Shown: positions 1 through 9,300 of the stretch, one piece after another
Layout of the letters: every line of letters starts with the position of its first letter
Numbering within the stretch: position 1 is the first letter of the stretch
Assembly: GCA_025450725.1 (NCBI GenBank)
Contig: JANWLQ010000005.1
Location: 1-36,699, forward strand
Reading direction: 5' to 3'
Length of the DNA stretch: 36,699 bases
DNA from: Terriglobales bacterium
GTDB taxonomy: Bacteria > Acidobacteriota > Terriglobia > Terriglobales > SCQP01
Program-made: the position numbers and the translations under genes
The notes under the pieces: model-generated
What the model was told of the DNA's origin: nothing
Seen by the model: only the letters and a program-made list of their open reading frames with translations
The model's database searches: none

Positions 1-1
1 A

Positions 2-883
2 TTTTTGGGAACGGGCATCATGGGCGCACCGATGGCTGCGAATCTGGCCAAGGCCGGCCACGAGGTGCGGGTCTGGAACCGGACGCGGGAGAAGGCCGAG
101 ATTCCGGGCACAACCTGGGTGGGAAGTCCCGGTGAGGGCACCGATGGTGCTGACGTAGTTTGGTTGTGCCTGAGCGATACGGCGGCGGTGGAATCGGTGC
201 TGCGTGGGCCGGACGGAGTGATTGCCCATGCGCAGCGCGGGCAATTAGTAGCGGACTCAAGCACGATCTCACCCCGCGCCAGCCGCGAATTGGCGCAGGA
301 GTTGGAGCAGTGCGGGGCGACGATGGTGGATTGCCCGGTAACGGGCTCGCGCAAGGGCGCCGAAGCCGGGCAGTTGGTATTTATCGTTGGTGGCCCAGAG
401 GAGGCGGTCCAGACGCTCGAACCGCTATTCAAGGCGATGGGACAGCGAGTGTTTCAGATTGGCGGCAACGGCATGGGGCTATCGGCGAAACTGGCCATGA
501 ACCTGAACATTGTGCTGATTTACCAGGGCCTGAGTGAAGGACTGGTGTTGGCGGAGAAATCCGGCGTGGCGCCAGAGCAGATGCTCTCGATCATTGGCGC
601 CACCATGCTACGCAGCGGGGTAAGCGACTACAAAACGGGGGCCATCGAGCACCGCGACTTCAGGGCCAATTTTCCCTTGCGGCTGATGCTAAAGGACATT
701 CACCTCATGCTCGACCATGCGCGCGAGATGCGGGTGAAACTGCCGGCGCTGGAGACGGTCGAGGAGGTTTATGCGGTCGCCGCAGAGGAAGGCCTGGGCG
801 AGCTCGACTATGCGGCCAGCCTCACGTTGCTCGAAAAATGGGCTTCCCTTCCCGGCGGCGAGCAGTTGACGGCGGCGGATTAA
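2..883 (+). CDS. NAD(P)-dependent beta-hydroxyacid dehydrogenase (5' partial)
   Basis: The gene runs into the left edge of the window. The codons before the listed TTG start already read as the Rossmann strand (F-L-G-T-G-I-M-G), so the true start lies just upstream. The product reduces or oxidises a beta-hydroxyacid or a small aldehyde with NAD(P)H in the cytoplasm (3-hydroxyisobutyrate dehydrogenase / glyoxylate-succinic semialdehyde reductase family). Visible are the dinucleotide motif GTGIMGAPMA followed by VWNRT, the substrate loop DCPVTGSRKGAEAG near residue 108, and GNGMGLSAKLAMN near residue 153 with the expected catalytic Lys. The remaining 290 residues match the family length (about 290-300). 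The VWNRT segment after beta-2 is compatible with NADPH. The substrate cannot be told from sequence, and the gene has no evident link to the polysaccharide genes. Family confidence is high. Confidence 0.9.
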   Translation, partial: FLGTGIMGAPMAANLAKAGHEVRVWNRTREKAEIPGTTWVGSPGEGTDGADVVWLCLSDTAAVESVLRGPDGVIAHAQRGQLVADSSTISPRASRELAQELEQCGATMVDCPVTGSRKGAEAGQLVFIVGGPEEAVQTLEPLFKAMGQRVFQIGGNGMGLSAKLAMNLNIVLIYQGLSEGLVLAEKSGVAPEQMLSIIGATMLRSGVSDYKTGAIEHRDFRANFPLRLMLKDIHLMLDHAREMRVKLPALETVEEVYAVAAEEGLGELDYAASLTLLEKWASLPGGEQLTAAD

Positions 884-934
884 ACCACCGAATGGGGAAC
901 TGTTTTGGGGGCTGGCGCGTAAACAAGATTAGCT

Positions 935-1939
935 ATGAACTCAACCGTAGTATTTGCCCTTTCCTGTGCCGCCGCGTTGGGTATGGCGGTTAATCCGGCC
1001 CATGGCGACGACGTGGTGGGAAGCTTTCACCGAACCTTCAACGTTTCGGGCGGGGTCACGCTGGACGTCTCGACCGGTTCGGGCTCAATCAGCATTACCC
1101 GCGGCGAGGGAAAGACGATTACGGTTGATGCGACCATCCGGCAGAGTGACGGCTGGTTTGCCAGCCCCGACATGGGGCGGGTAAAACAGATCGAGAACAA
1201 TCCCCCGATCGAGCAAACCGGCAATGCGGTGGTGATCCACACTCTGCGGAAAAGCGTGGATTTCGGCTGGGGCGACCACCTGTCGATTTCCTACGTAATC
1301 ACGACGCCGGTGGACACGCAAGTACGGGCGCACTCCGGCTCCGGCGCGATTGACGTGGGCGGAATTACCGGCGGCGCGGAACTGGAGGCGGGCTCGGGAC
1401 GCTTGCAGGTGAGCGACGTGGGCGGCAACCTGCGCGCGCAGACGGGCAGCGGGCGGATCAGCTTTGACCGGGTGAGCGGCGATGCACGGCTCAGCACCGG
1501 CAGCGGCTCGATTGAGGGCAACGAAGTCGGCGGCCGGCTGAGCGCGTCGACCGGGAGCGGGCACATCAGCGTGCGGCGGCTCGATCACGGCGGCGATCTG
1601 CACACCGCGAGCGGCGGCATGGAACTCGACCAGGTGAGCGGGGATCTCGAGGCGCGGGCTTCGAGCGGGACGATCCGGGTGGGGGGCGAGCTGGCGGGTC
1701 AGCACCGTTGGGATCTCTCAACCGCCTCGGGCGGAATTCGGCTATCGCTGCCGGCGCAGACGGTGGCCAACGTGCGGCTGGATACAGGTTCGGGTGGCAT
1801 TTACATCAACCATCCCGTGCGTACCCAGGGTCGGATTGAACGCCATCATTGGGAGGGCGTTCTGGGCGAAAGCGGCGGCGGCACGGTCACGGCCACGCTG
1901 GACGCGCACGCCGCCAGCGGCAGCATTCACGTGAACTGA
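935..1939 (+). CDS. Secreted DUF4097-family beta-strand repeat protein
   Basis: This is a 334-residue protein with an N-terminal signal peptide (hydrophobic core FALSCAAALGMAV, likely cleavage after AHG near residue 24). The rest is a run of short degenerate repeats of about 16-20 residues built on T-G-S-G-x-I or A-S-G-x-I turns. This is the pattern of DUF4097 putative adhesin-like proteins, which fold as a stack of beta strands outside the cytoplasm. No catalytic motif is visible. It starts 51 bp after the dehydrogenase on the same strand. Its 3' end overlaps the convergent rfbD gene by 13 bp. The function of the family is not established, so a surface or periplasmic role is inferred only from the signal peptide and fold. 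Confidence 0.85.
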   Translation: MNSTVVFALSCAAALGMAVNPAHGDDVVGSFHRTFNVSGGVTLDVSTGSGSISITRGEGKTITVDATIRQSDGWFASPDMGRVKQIENNPPIEQTGNAVVIHTLRKSVDFGWGDHLSISYVITTPVDTQVRAHSGSGAIDVGGITGGAELEAGSGRLQVSDVGGNLRAQTGSGRISFDRVSGDARLSTGSGSIEGNEVGGRLSASTGSGHISVRRLDHGGDLHTASGGMELDQVSGDLEARASSGTIRVGGELAGQHRWDLSTASGGIRLSLPAQTVANVRLDTGSGGIYINHPVRTQGRIERHHWEGVLGESGGGTVTATLDAHAASGSIHVN

Positions 1940-2790
1940 GGTTGGGAAAGGTAGCTCGCCAGCGATTCGCGCCAGTGCGGCAGGGGCGCGGTGTGGGTTG
2001 TATTCCAACGCCTGTTCTCGAGCGCGGTGTGGCGGGCGCGGCGCGCCGGGCGGGCATCCTGATCAACTTCGACGATCACGGTTGCCAGGCCGCTGAGGCG
2101 CAGAACCTCATTGGCGAATTCAATGGCCGAGCAGGTACCCTCACCGGTTAGGTGAAACAATCCGTAATCTTGGCGGTCGAGCAATTCCAGGCAGCGGGGA
2201 ACAAGGTCAATGACCGAGGTGGGATTGAGCACTTGGCCGCGGGTGGCGTAAATGGGCTTGCCTTGCCGCGCGAGTTCGACGAATCGCTCGACCAGATTGG
2301 CGCGTCCGGCGGCGAGCGAATGGCCACCGAAGAGATGGGCAACACGAATGGCGAGCGCTCGTGGATGAGCGCGGAGCACCGCGGTTTCGCCGATTAGCTT
2401 TGAATAGCCGTAGAAGTTGATCGGCGCGGGTGGGTCGGCTTCGGTGCGCAGCCGGGCGAGTTCGTCCGCGCCGAACACATAGTCCGTGCTGAAATGCACC
2501 AGCGGCCAGTCGCGTTGGGCACAGAGTTGAGCCAATTCTTCGGGTCCCAGGGCGTTGGCGGCGAGCGCGGCGCGACGCTGCGTTTCAGCGGCATCCACTT
2601 GGTTAAACGCGGAAGCGTTGATGATGGCGACCGGGCGCAGCGGGGCGAGGACGCGGGCGAGGGCCTCGACTCCGTGGCCGAGTTCAAGCTCGGAACGATC
2701 GAGGCCAACGGCACGCTCGCCGAGAACGCGCAAGAACTCCTGGCCCAACTGGCCGCGCGCGCCTATAACTACGAAGCGACGCTCAGGCAA
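1927..2790 (-). CDS. rfbD: dTDP-4-dehydrorhamnose reductase RfbD/RmlD
   Basis: Last step of dTDP-L-rhamnose synthesis: NAD(P)H reduction of dTDP-4-keto-L-rhamnose in the cytoplasm. The extended-SDR features are clear: GARGQLGQEFLR at the N-terminus, ASAFNQVDAAE, the STDYVFGA motif, and YGYSKLIGE carrying the catalytic Tyr-Lys pair. The chosen start is a TTG at 2790. It places the Rossmann strand about four residues from the N-terminus, overlaps the gmhA stop by 8 bp, and has AGAAGG about 6 nt upstream inside gmhA. The track's upstream ATG at 2829 would add 13 residues encoded within gmhA. The length of 287 aa is normal. RfbA, RfbB and RfbC candidates lie 12-18 kb away on the same strand, so the rhamnose pathway is complete in the window but scattered. 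Confidence 0.92.
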   Translation of the reverse strand: MPERRFVVIGARGQLGQEFLRVLGERAVGLDRSELELGHGVEALARVLAPLRPVAIINASAFNQVDAAETQRRAALAANALGPEELAQLCAQRDWPLVHFSTDYVFGADELARLRTEADPPAPINFYGYSKLIGETAVLRAHPRALAIRVAHLFGGHSLAAGRANLVERFVELARQGKPIYATRGQVLNPTSVIDLVPRCLELLDRQDYGLFHLTGEGTCSAIEFANEVLRLSGLATVIVEVDQDARPARRARHTALENRRWNTTHTAPLPHWRESLASYLSQPQFT

Positions 2791-3361
2791 ACAGCGCCTT
2801 CTCGACGGCTTCGCATAAGCAATGGCCAATCAAAATATGACACTCCTGGATGCGCGGCGTCTCGCGGCTGGGGACGTCGAGCAGGATATCGGTATGCTCA
2901 CGCAGCTTACCTCCGCCTTGGCCGGTCATGCCAATGGTGGTCAAGCCGAGTGCGTGGGCGCGGCGAAAGGCCTCGATGATGTTGGCGGAATTGCCGGAGG
3001 TGGTAAGCCCGATGACGATGTCGCCCGGTTGCGCCAATGCCTCAAGCGGTCGGGAGAAAGAATGCTCGTAGCCGTAGTCGTTGCCGATGGCGGTGAGCGA
3101 ACTCGAATTGGCATGGAGCGCCAGAGCGGGCAGCGGCCGTCGTTCGGCCAGATAGCGGCCGACAAACTCCGCCGCCAGGTGCTGGGCGTCGGCGGCGCTG
3201 CCGCCATTGCCGCAGAAGATCGCCTTGCCGCCGGCCTGGTAGGTGGCGACCATGGCTTCGGCGGCGCGCAGCATGGCGGGCAGCAGCGCCGCGAGCGTGG
3301 CGGCCTTGACGGCCTGGCTGCGCTCGAAGTTCGCTCGGAACAGCGAATCGATCGGATTCAT
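2783..3361 (-). CDS. gmhA: Sedoheptulose-7-phosphate isomerase GmhA (SIS domain)
   Basis: First step of ADP-heptose synthesis: sedoheptulose 7-phosphate to D-glycero-D-manno-heptose 7-phosphate. The SIS fold is seen in the phosphate-binding GNGGSAADAQHLAAEF (with the catalytic-type Glu), GLTTSGNSANI, and the C-terminal helix QECHILIGHCLCEAVE carrying the conserved His. The start is the ATG at 3361 (MNPIDSLF), giving 192 aa, the usual size. The track's start at 3421 lies inside the tRNA gene and must be wrong. No Shine-Dalgarno is evident. The tRNA ends only 33 bp upstream on the same strand, so gmhA may be transcribed through the tRNA. rfbD follows with an 8-bp overlap. Confidence 0.93.
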   Translation of the reverse strand: MNPIDSLFRANFERSQAVKAATLAALLPAMLRAAEAMVATYQAGGKAIFCGNGGSAADAQHLAAEFVGRYLAERRPLPALALHANSSSLTAIGNDYGYEHSFSRPLEALAQPGDIVIGLTTSGNSANIIEAFRRAHALGLTTIGMTGQGGGKLREHTDILLDVPSRETPRIQECHILIGHCLCEAVEKALFA

Positions 3362-3394
3362 AGGGAGTTCATTCGCGTGGCGCGTGGTGTGGCC

Positions 3395-3471
<77 letters not shown>

Positions 3472-3494
3472 GAAGTTGTTAGTTTAACAGACAA

Positions 3495-3547
3495 AACGGC
3501 GCGGCCGGCGCATCCAGAACCGTTCTGGTCGCGCCTGCCGCGCCGTT
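3495..3547 (-). terminator. Rho-independent terminator after hldD-rfaE1
   Basis: A 17-bp arm beginning AACGGCGCGGCCGGCGC pairs with GCGCCTGCCGCGCCGTT with one mismatch. The loop itself holds a near-perfect palindrome (CCAGAA/TTCTGG). Read on the minus strand, the stem is followed by GTTTTGTCTGTT, a U-rich tail. It lies 34 bp after the rfaE1 stop and 24 bp before the tRNA, so it ends the heptose operon transcript and separates it from the tRNA-gmhA-rfbD unit. Confidence 0.8.
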
Positions 3548-3580
3548 CATTGCGGCACGAAATGTGGGCAAAAAGTTGGA

Positions 3581-4564
3581 TTAATGCAATTGGGCGAGAA
3601 TATTTTCGGGTCGGGCCACGGCGGTTCCGGGGACGCCAACAACGTAGCCGGCGGCGAGGTTGGCGAGCGCGGCGGCCTCAAGCACGCTTAGGCGGGCGGC
3701 CAATCCCAATCCCAAAGCGGCGCTCACAGTATCGCCGGCGCCGGTGACGTCGGCGACCAGTTGACTGCCGCCGCCAATCAACACCTCGGCGCGGTTGAGC
3801 GAGAACAGGGCCATGCCGTGCTGTCCGCGGGTAACCAACAGATGAAGGCACTGCTGCTGGCGCAGCACGCGCGCCGCGGCCTGGCGCAGGCGGTCGAGGT
3901 CAGGCACGGGGGCGCCGGCCATGCGCTCGAGCTCGACCAAGTTCGGTTTCAACACGGTGGCGCCGCGATAGCGGAGCGCCACGAGTTTCGGGTCAACGCA
4001 CCAAGGGATGCGGCGAGCCTGGCAGAGGCGGCTGATTCCGTTCACGAGGGTGGCGGTGACGCACCCTTTGGCATAGTCGGATACGATGACGGCGTCGAGT
4101 GCGGGGAGCGCCGATAAGGCCGCCAGTAATTGCCGGGTCGCGGCGAGGGGGAGCGGCGCGGTGACTTCCTGATCGAAACGGAGCAGATGTTTGTTGCGGG
4201 CGAAGACGCGGTGCTTGACCGTCGTGGGGCGATCCGATTGCGGCGGCAACCAGGCCGGAACGATGCCATTCTCGCCGGCCAACGCGCGCAACCGATCTCC
4301 GGCCGCATCGTTACCGATGGGCGCCAACAACAGCGCCTCGCCGCCCAGGGCGACGACGTTGGCGGCGACGTTGGCGGCGCCACCGAGGGAGTGGCTGCGG
4401 TGCGCCAGCAGGACCACCGGCACCGGCGCCTCCGGAGAAATGCGGGTGGCATCGCCCCAGAGGAACTCGTCGAGCATGGCGTCACCCACGACCGCCACGC
4501 GGCGGCCGCGCAGGGTGCGGAGCTGGCGCTTTAGGCTGGGCAAGGTCAGTGTCGCGGACTTCAT
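3581..4564 (-). CDS. rfaE1: D-glycero-beta-D-manno-heptose-7-phosphate kinase (single-domain HldE-N/RfaE1)
   Basis: A PfkB-family sugar kinase that phosphorylates heptose 7-phosphate at O1 in the ADP-L-glycero-D-manno-heptose pathway. The N-terminus carries VVGDAMLDEFLWGDATRISP and PEAPVPVV, which are characteristic of the RfaE kinase domain. GGAANVAANV follows, and near residue 268 DVTGAGDTVSAALG is the PfkB signature with the catalytic Asp. The length is 327 aa, kinase domain only. The adenylyltransferase domain fused to it in enterobacterial HldE is absent. The stop overlaps nothing, while the start overlaps the hldD stop by 4 bp (ATGA), which indicates translational coupling. A strong terminator follows. 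Other PfkB sugar kinases are possible in principle, but the RISPEAPVPV motif and the neighbours settle it. Confidence 0.92.
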   Translation of the reverse strand: MKSATLTLPSLKRQLRTLRGRRVAVVGDAMLDEFLWGDATRISPEAPVPVVLLAHRSHSLGGAANVAANVVALGGEALLLAPIGNDAAGDRLRALAGENGIVPAWLPPQSDRPTTVKHRVFARNKHLLRFDQEVTAPLPLAATRQLLAALSALPALDAVIVSDYAKGCVTATLVNGISRLCQARRIPWCVDPKLVALRYRGATVLKPNLVELERMAGAPVPDLDRLRQAAARVLRQQQCLHLLVTRGQHGMALFSLNRAEVLIGGGSQLVADVTGAGDTVSAALGLGLAARLSVLEAAALANLAAGYVVGVPGTAVARPENILAQLH

Positions 4565-5550
4565 TGGGTGGCCGCCAAGTGGTTTTGCACGTAGTCCCGC
4601 ACGCCATCCTCCAGAGAGCGGAGAGGCAGGTGGCAGCCGGCCGCGCGCAGGCGATTTAGATCAGCACGGGTGGAGTATTGGTAGGCGGTGCGGATTGGCT
4701 CCGGCATATCCACATATTCGATCTGTGGCGGCCGCCCCATGGCGGCGAACACCGCCCGGGCCAGGTCGTTCCAAGTGCGCGCCACACCGGCGCCGACATT
4801 GAAGATACCAGCGGCCGCAGGATGGTCAAGGAACCAGGCGGTGAGGGCGACCGCATCGTCAACATACACGAAGTCCCGCTTCTGCTCGCCGTCGGCGAAA
4901 TCCGGGCGGTGGGATTTGAACAGCCGCACCTGGCCGGTGGCCTGGATTTGTTCGTAGGCCTTGAGCACCATGCTGCGCATATCGCCCTTGTGGTATTCGT
5001 TGGGGCCGAAGACGTTGAAATATTTGAGCCCGGTGATGGCGCCAGGGCCGGCGAAGGCGCCGTGCTCGAGTGCCCATAGGTCGAAGGCATGCTTGGAGTA
5101 GGCGTACTTGTTACGCGGACGCAGGCGCGGCAGCAGCGCAATGTCGTCGTCGTACCCGAGTTCGCCATCGCCGTAAGTGGCGGCGCTGGAGGCGTAGATG
5201 AAGCGCACCCCATGGGCCAGGCACCACTGCGCGAGGGTGCGGGTGTAGGCGAAGTTGTTGCGCATCAGGAAATCGCCATTGGTCTCGGTGGTATCGCTGC
5301 AGGCGCCGAGGTGAAGGATGGCACGCAGAGGCGGAAGGCCGCGATCCAACTCGATGCGGCGCAGGAAATCGCTGGAGTCGAAGAAGTCGGCCAGCGCCAG
5401 ACCGGATAGGTTTTGGAAGCGGTCGTTCGTGCCTAGATCATCAACCGCGCAGACCGGGCCCCGGCTGTTGCTCACGAGATGACGGGTGAGAGCGCTCCCA
5501 ATGAAACCGGATGCACCGGTAACGGCTATGGGATGTGCGTTGGGGCTCAT
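4561..5550 (-). CDS. hldD: ADP-L-glycero-D-manno-heptose 6-epimerase HldD
   Basis: Converts ADP-D-glycero- to ADP-L-glycero-D-manno-heptose, the donor for LPS inner core. Extended-SDR features: TGASGFIGSALTRHL at the N-terminus, then VDDLGTNDRFQNLSGL. LGACSDTTETNGDFLMRNN is specific to HldD. The catalytic YAYSKHAFD follows, and near the C-terminus is NVGAGVARTWNDLARAVF. The length of 329 aa matches the family. It is first in a two-gene unit with rfaE1 (4-bp overlap), and the ATG at 5550 is the natural start. A 14-bp perfect palindrome lies about 150 bp upstream. GmhB and the heptose adenylyltransferase are not in this window. Confidence 0.94.
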   Translation of the reverse strand: MSPNAHPIAVTGASGFIGSALTRHLVSNSRGPVCAVDDLGTNDRFQNLSGLALADFFDSSDFLRRIELDRGLPPLRAILHLGACSDTTETNGDFLMRNNFAYTRTLAQWCLAHGVRFIYASSAATYGDGELGYDDDIALLPRLRPRNKYAYSKHAFDLWALEHGAFAGPGAITGLKYFNVFGPNEYHKGDMRSMVLKAYEQIQATGQVRLFKSHRPDFADGEQKRDFVYVDDAVALTAWFLDHPAAAGIFNVGAGVARTWNDLARAVFAAMGRPPQIEYVDMPEPIRTAYQYSTRADLNRLRAAGCHLPLRSLEDGVRDYVQNHLAATQ

Positions 5551-5695
5551 TCAGTAAAACCATTATCGGCCAGTTGCGAGGCAATGCGTGAGCCGGGGCA
5601 GATAGGGAGGGGCGGAACTGTCTCAGTGAGACAATTTAAGTCCTGCTGTGGCTTGGGAATACTGCGCTTGGCGTCGGGCTCGATGAGATGGTTAA

Positions 5696-5709
5696 CGCTT
5701 GCGCAAGCG
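5696..5709. repeat. 14-bp perfect palindrome upstream of hldD
   Basis: CGCTTGCGCAAGCG is a perfect inverted repeat in the roughly 200-bp gap between the small HTH gene and hldD. It could be an operator or the stem of a weak terminator for the HTH gene. There is no U-tract after it on the minus strand. Only the symmetry is visible; any role is a guess. Confidence 0.3.
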
Positions 5710-5749
5710 CTATGCCGGGTGCGGAGCCCGGGTTGGCTTTGGGAGCAGG

Positions 5750-6163
5750 CTAGCGCTGACATGGGACCACGCCAATCGATTGCGACGCTGCCGCTGGAGT
5801 GCTCGCCGGGGGTGTGGGACACTCGGGAAAAACAGCACGAAATGTGCCATTTTCGGCTGAAGACGCTAGTGGGGCTACAGTCGAGGCTTTCACACCGGGT
5901 TGCGGCTGGGAGGCCTGCCGACCTTCGTTGGGGTGGCCGGCCGTGGCGGAGACGGCGGCGGCGGTGACGAACCAGAGGCGGAAATAAGGATTTTTGGACC
6001 AGCGGTAAAAGGTACTGCGGCCGATGCCGCACTGCCGGCACAACTGCCGGACCGTGGTTATATGCGGGTAACGGTGGACGGCAAGGCAGAGAGTGCGCTG
6101 GGCGGGGCTGGGTTGGAAGGCGAATGCGTCGGCAAGGCTGAAGTCGGCTGTGTCTTTAGTCAT
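5750..6163 (-). CDS. Small helix-turn-helix protein of unknown function
   Basis: I do not recognise a named family. The 137-aa product begins MTKDTADFSLADAFAF. At about residues 20-60 it has a helix-turn-helix-like segment (TVRQLCRQCGIGRSTFYRWSKNPYFRLWF), resembling small phage-type or transposon-type HTH proteins. The C-terminal half is low-complexity and rich in Ala, Pro and Ser. The ATG at 6163 is preferred because GAAAGGG sits about 8 nt upstream; the track's GTG start at 6172 would overlap that site. It stands alone between the 1073-aa exported protein and hldD. It could be a local regulator or a remnant of a mobile element. Coding status is moderately sure. Confidence 0.55.
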   Translation of the reverse strand: MTKDTADFSLADAFAFQPSPAQRTLCLAVHRYPHITTVRQLCRQCGIGRSTFYRWSKNPYFRLWFVTAAAVSATAGHPNEGRQASQPQPGVKASTVAPLASSAENGTFRAVFPECPTPPASTPAAASQSIGVVPCQR

Positions 6164-6284
6164 TGGAAACACCCTTTCACCAACTTTGATTCATGGCGTA
6201 GATTTTAGGGTGGCCGGATGCTGAATGACTGATTGATGTCTGAATTGTTACAAATTGTAGGTTGATCGGCGCACAATTCTGACT

Positions 6285-6311
6285 GGCGCCCAAGTGGTGG
6301 GCCAGGGCGCC
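6285..6311 (-). terminator. Possible hairpin after the 1073-aa exported protein gene
   Basis: GGCGCCC and GGGCGCC form a perfect 7-bp stem around a 13-nt loop, 63 bp past the stop at 6374 on the minus strand. No clear U-tract follows, so this is at best a weak or Rho-assisted terminator. Confidence 0.3.
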
Positions 6312-6373
6312 GGCAATGAATCCGAGCTCCCCCCCGCTAATGACGAAGGATGCTGGCATGAAATGCAGCGTGG

Positions 6374-9300
6374 TCAGCGGTAACTGAGGAATACGTTAAA
6401 GACACCGCCGGCGACGGCGGGGTGGCTGACGACCACGGTTCCACTGGCAGCAACGCAGGTCACCCCAGACATCGCGGCAGCGGTTGCATTGGTTGCTTGC
6501 AACGAACAGTGACCTGCAACGGTGAGACCGGCGACGGCAATGGTGTCGGAGGTTGCGTTGGTGGTGGTCAGGGCGCCGACAAAGCGGACGCTGGTATCGC
6601 TGGCGTTGGGATACACCGTCCCGAAGCCGAGCCACGCCGAAGCCGGGGTGGCATCGTAGGTCCAGGTGCAGTTTCCGTCGGCGGTGGTGTTGCCCGCTCG
6701 TGCAATGTTCCAACTGGGAGCGGCGGCGGCACTGGTGCAGGTGGCGCCCAGTGCCACGGCACTCACATAAAAAACGTTGCCCGCGCCGTCGGTAACATAA
6801 TCGCTTCCCTCGCCGAAGGGTGAGGCGGCCAAGGTATAGCCGTGGTTGGGTTGCCAGACCGGCGCTGCCCGCACGGTGGAACCAGGAACGGTGGGCTGCA
6901 GGGTCCAGCCCAGGGGCTGACCCGGCTGCGGATTCTGGTTCCAAACGAAGGCGTGGGGATTGTTGAACTGCACCGATCCGGTGGGCCAGATGCCCGCAGA
7001 GGGCGGCGCGCTCGCCTGCAGGCATGCGGCGGGTCCGGGCACGTAAGGCTGCAATGCGGCCTGCAGGGGGAAGCACCGCAGCCCGGCGTTGGAGGTGGAG
7101 GTGGCGTGGATGGCAACCGTCTGGGACTGATTGAGGGTGTCGTTGAAGGCGGTATCCAAATTGGTGGGGGCAAAGCCCGCCGGCAGTACGCAGGGCGCAT
7201 TGGCGTTGGCAATGTTGATGCCGCTGCAGGTATCGATAAGGGGGGTGGTCACCAAATTGGCGTCGCTTTCCACTGTGACCTGTTGGGGGAAGGTACCGTT
7301 CAGCGCCACAATAATACCGGAGGCGGGGTTGCCGGCGCCGCCGGCAGAACCGGTGCCGACGGACGAGTCACGAATGACCAGGCTGGAACCCATCCATGAC
7401 GGCGGTCCGCCGTGGCCAGCGAAGGTGTAGATCGCGCTCATGCCGCCGTTTTCACTCCCGAGCCGGGTGCCGTTGTCGATAGTGACGTTGCCGCTCCAAT
7501 TATCCACCCAGCGATCATACGGCTTAGGCTGGGGCACGCCGACCATTCCATTGATGGCGAGCCACTCGCCCGAGCCATAAATCTGGGCCTCCCAGGGTTG
7601 GGAGTTCGAGAATATGGGCTCGACCCATGTCTGGGGATCCACCTTCAACCAATCTATCGAACTGAAAGCCAGTCGCCGGTCGCCGACGAAGCGCCCGGAA
7701 ATTTCCGCAGAAGCGCCGCAACTGGCGCTGGCGCAAGCCAGAAACTCAGCGACGTAATCGGTGGCAAACTGGGCGTCAATATCCTTCAAGGAGAAGACAT
7801 TGGTGTCGGAAGCTTCGGTGATCGCATACGGAGTCAAGCTGCCGAACGTGTGCAGCCCTTCGACGGTGACGCGGCGGGCACTGCCGATGAAGATTGGCTG
7901 AAACGGGTTCTGGCCAAAGAGGGCGGCGCTCGAAATACCGTGGATGAGCAGCGCTGCGGAAAACGGAATCGGGCCGCTGACGTTGTAGCCGCCTAAGGGA
8001 AACCACAGCGGCGCGCAGGTGTCGTCAGGGGAGTACCCGGAGGGGGCGATTTGGATGCAGCCGCGCTGCTGGGCGGCGACAGCGGCGCTCAGCGCCGCTG
8101 TGTCGTCGTGGAGCGCGGCAGCCGCTGGGGCCGTGGTGGCCGCCGGAGTCTGCAAGGTGAGAGTACGGCTACCACCGCCAGCTACGATTTGGCTCACCCA
8201 AACATCGGGGGAGGGTGTGAGCGGAGGAGTGCGGGGAACCCAGTTGGGCGTCCAATTGATGGCGGCGGTGCAGGCGGTGGGGCCAGTCGAGTCGGTGCAT
8301 TCGTCCAACCAGGAGAACGGCACGCGCTGCCAGGTCACCGAGCCATCCCCGACGGTGCAGGTGGGGGTGGACGTACGCCAAGCAGGCTCGGTGGCGGCGG
8401 TGGTGCCGCCGGTCAGGGCAACGTAATAGGAGCCATTGGGCGCGGCCTGCGGGCGGGCATAGCGGCCGGCGGCGTAAGCGGTACTCGGCTGCCAGGGTTG
8501 GGCGTAACCGGGGATGGTGACTAAGCCGATGAGTTGAAAATTTGCGTCGCCGGCCTTTTCACCATAGACAAGATAGCCATCGTTATTGGAGTTCAGCCCG
8601 TCGGGAGCGCTCCACGTCAGGAGGTTGGCGCCACCCACCAGATTGCAGCAGCCGAAACCGAGGTTGGCGGCAGCGGTGGCGGTAGCGGCAGTGGCGCCGA
8701 CGGCGGTAAAGCCTTCGGCGGCGTCGGCCACCGCGATCTGGTAGCGGTAGGTGGTGGTGCCGGGCGTGCAGGCCAGCACGCCGTTTTGACCACAAAAATT
8801 CACGACCACCGGCACCGGCGGCTGGAAGGAGGCGCCGGCGAACGGGGCTGGACCGCATCCCGCCAGGGCAATGCCCTGGCTGTTGTCGAAATCGAGGGGT
8901 GCGGCCAGACTCACTTCGGTGCTGCCGGCAGTGCAAGCGGCGGTGGTGGACTGCTGGCTGCCGCTGGCCCCGAAGGTGCGGACATCCAACCAGGTGGGCT
9001 GGCTGGAGAGGGCGAAGGTGGCGGCGTAGCTGGCGCCGTTCCAACCATACCAGGCGTCGCCGGCGCGCGAGTCCTCGATCAAGGTGGTGCGATCACCGGC
9101 GGCCAAGGCGGTAATCGGTGCAACGCCGAGGGGTCCGGCGAAATCCGGCCCGATCTGCACCACGCCGCCGCCGTGGGCGGTGGCGTAGTTGACCGCCTCC
9201 TGCAGTCCGCCGTCGGCCGAGCTGAGGGTGAAATGGCCGGGATGCGGATGCGACCAAACCGCGGTGAGGGTGCAGGCGCCGGCGGCGCAGGCCAGGGCGG

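Noticed and set aside
1330-1930. Regular repeats that might suggest a CRISPR or minisatellite
   Set aside because: They are degenerate coding repeats of the DUF4097 beta-strand protein. There are no identical repeats with unique spacers. No CRISPR array was seen anywhere in the window.
6177-6359. 60-aa minus ORF in the gap upstream of the HTH gene
   Set aside because: No start signals, no recognisable motif and AT/GC use unlike its neighbours. Taken as intergenic.
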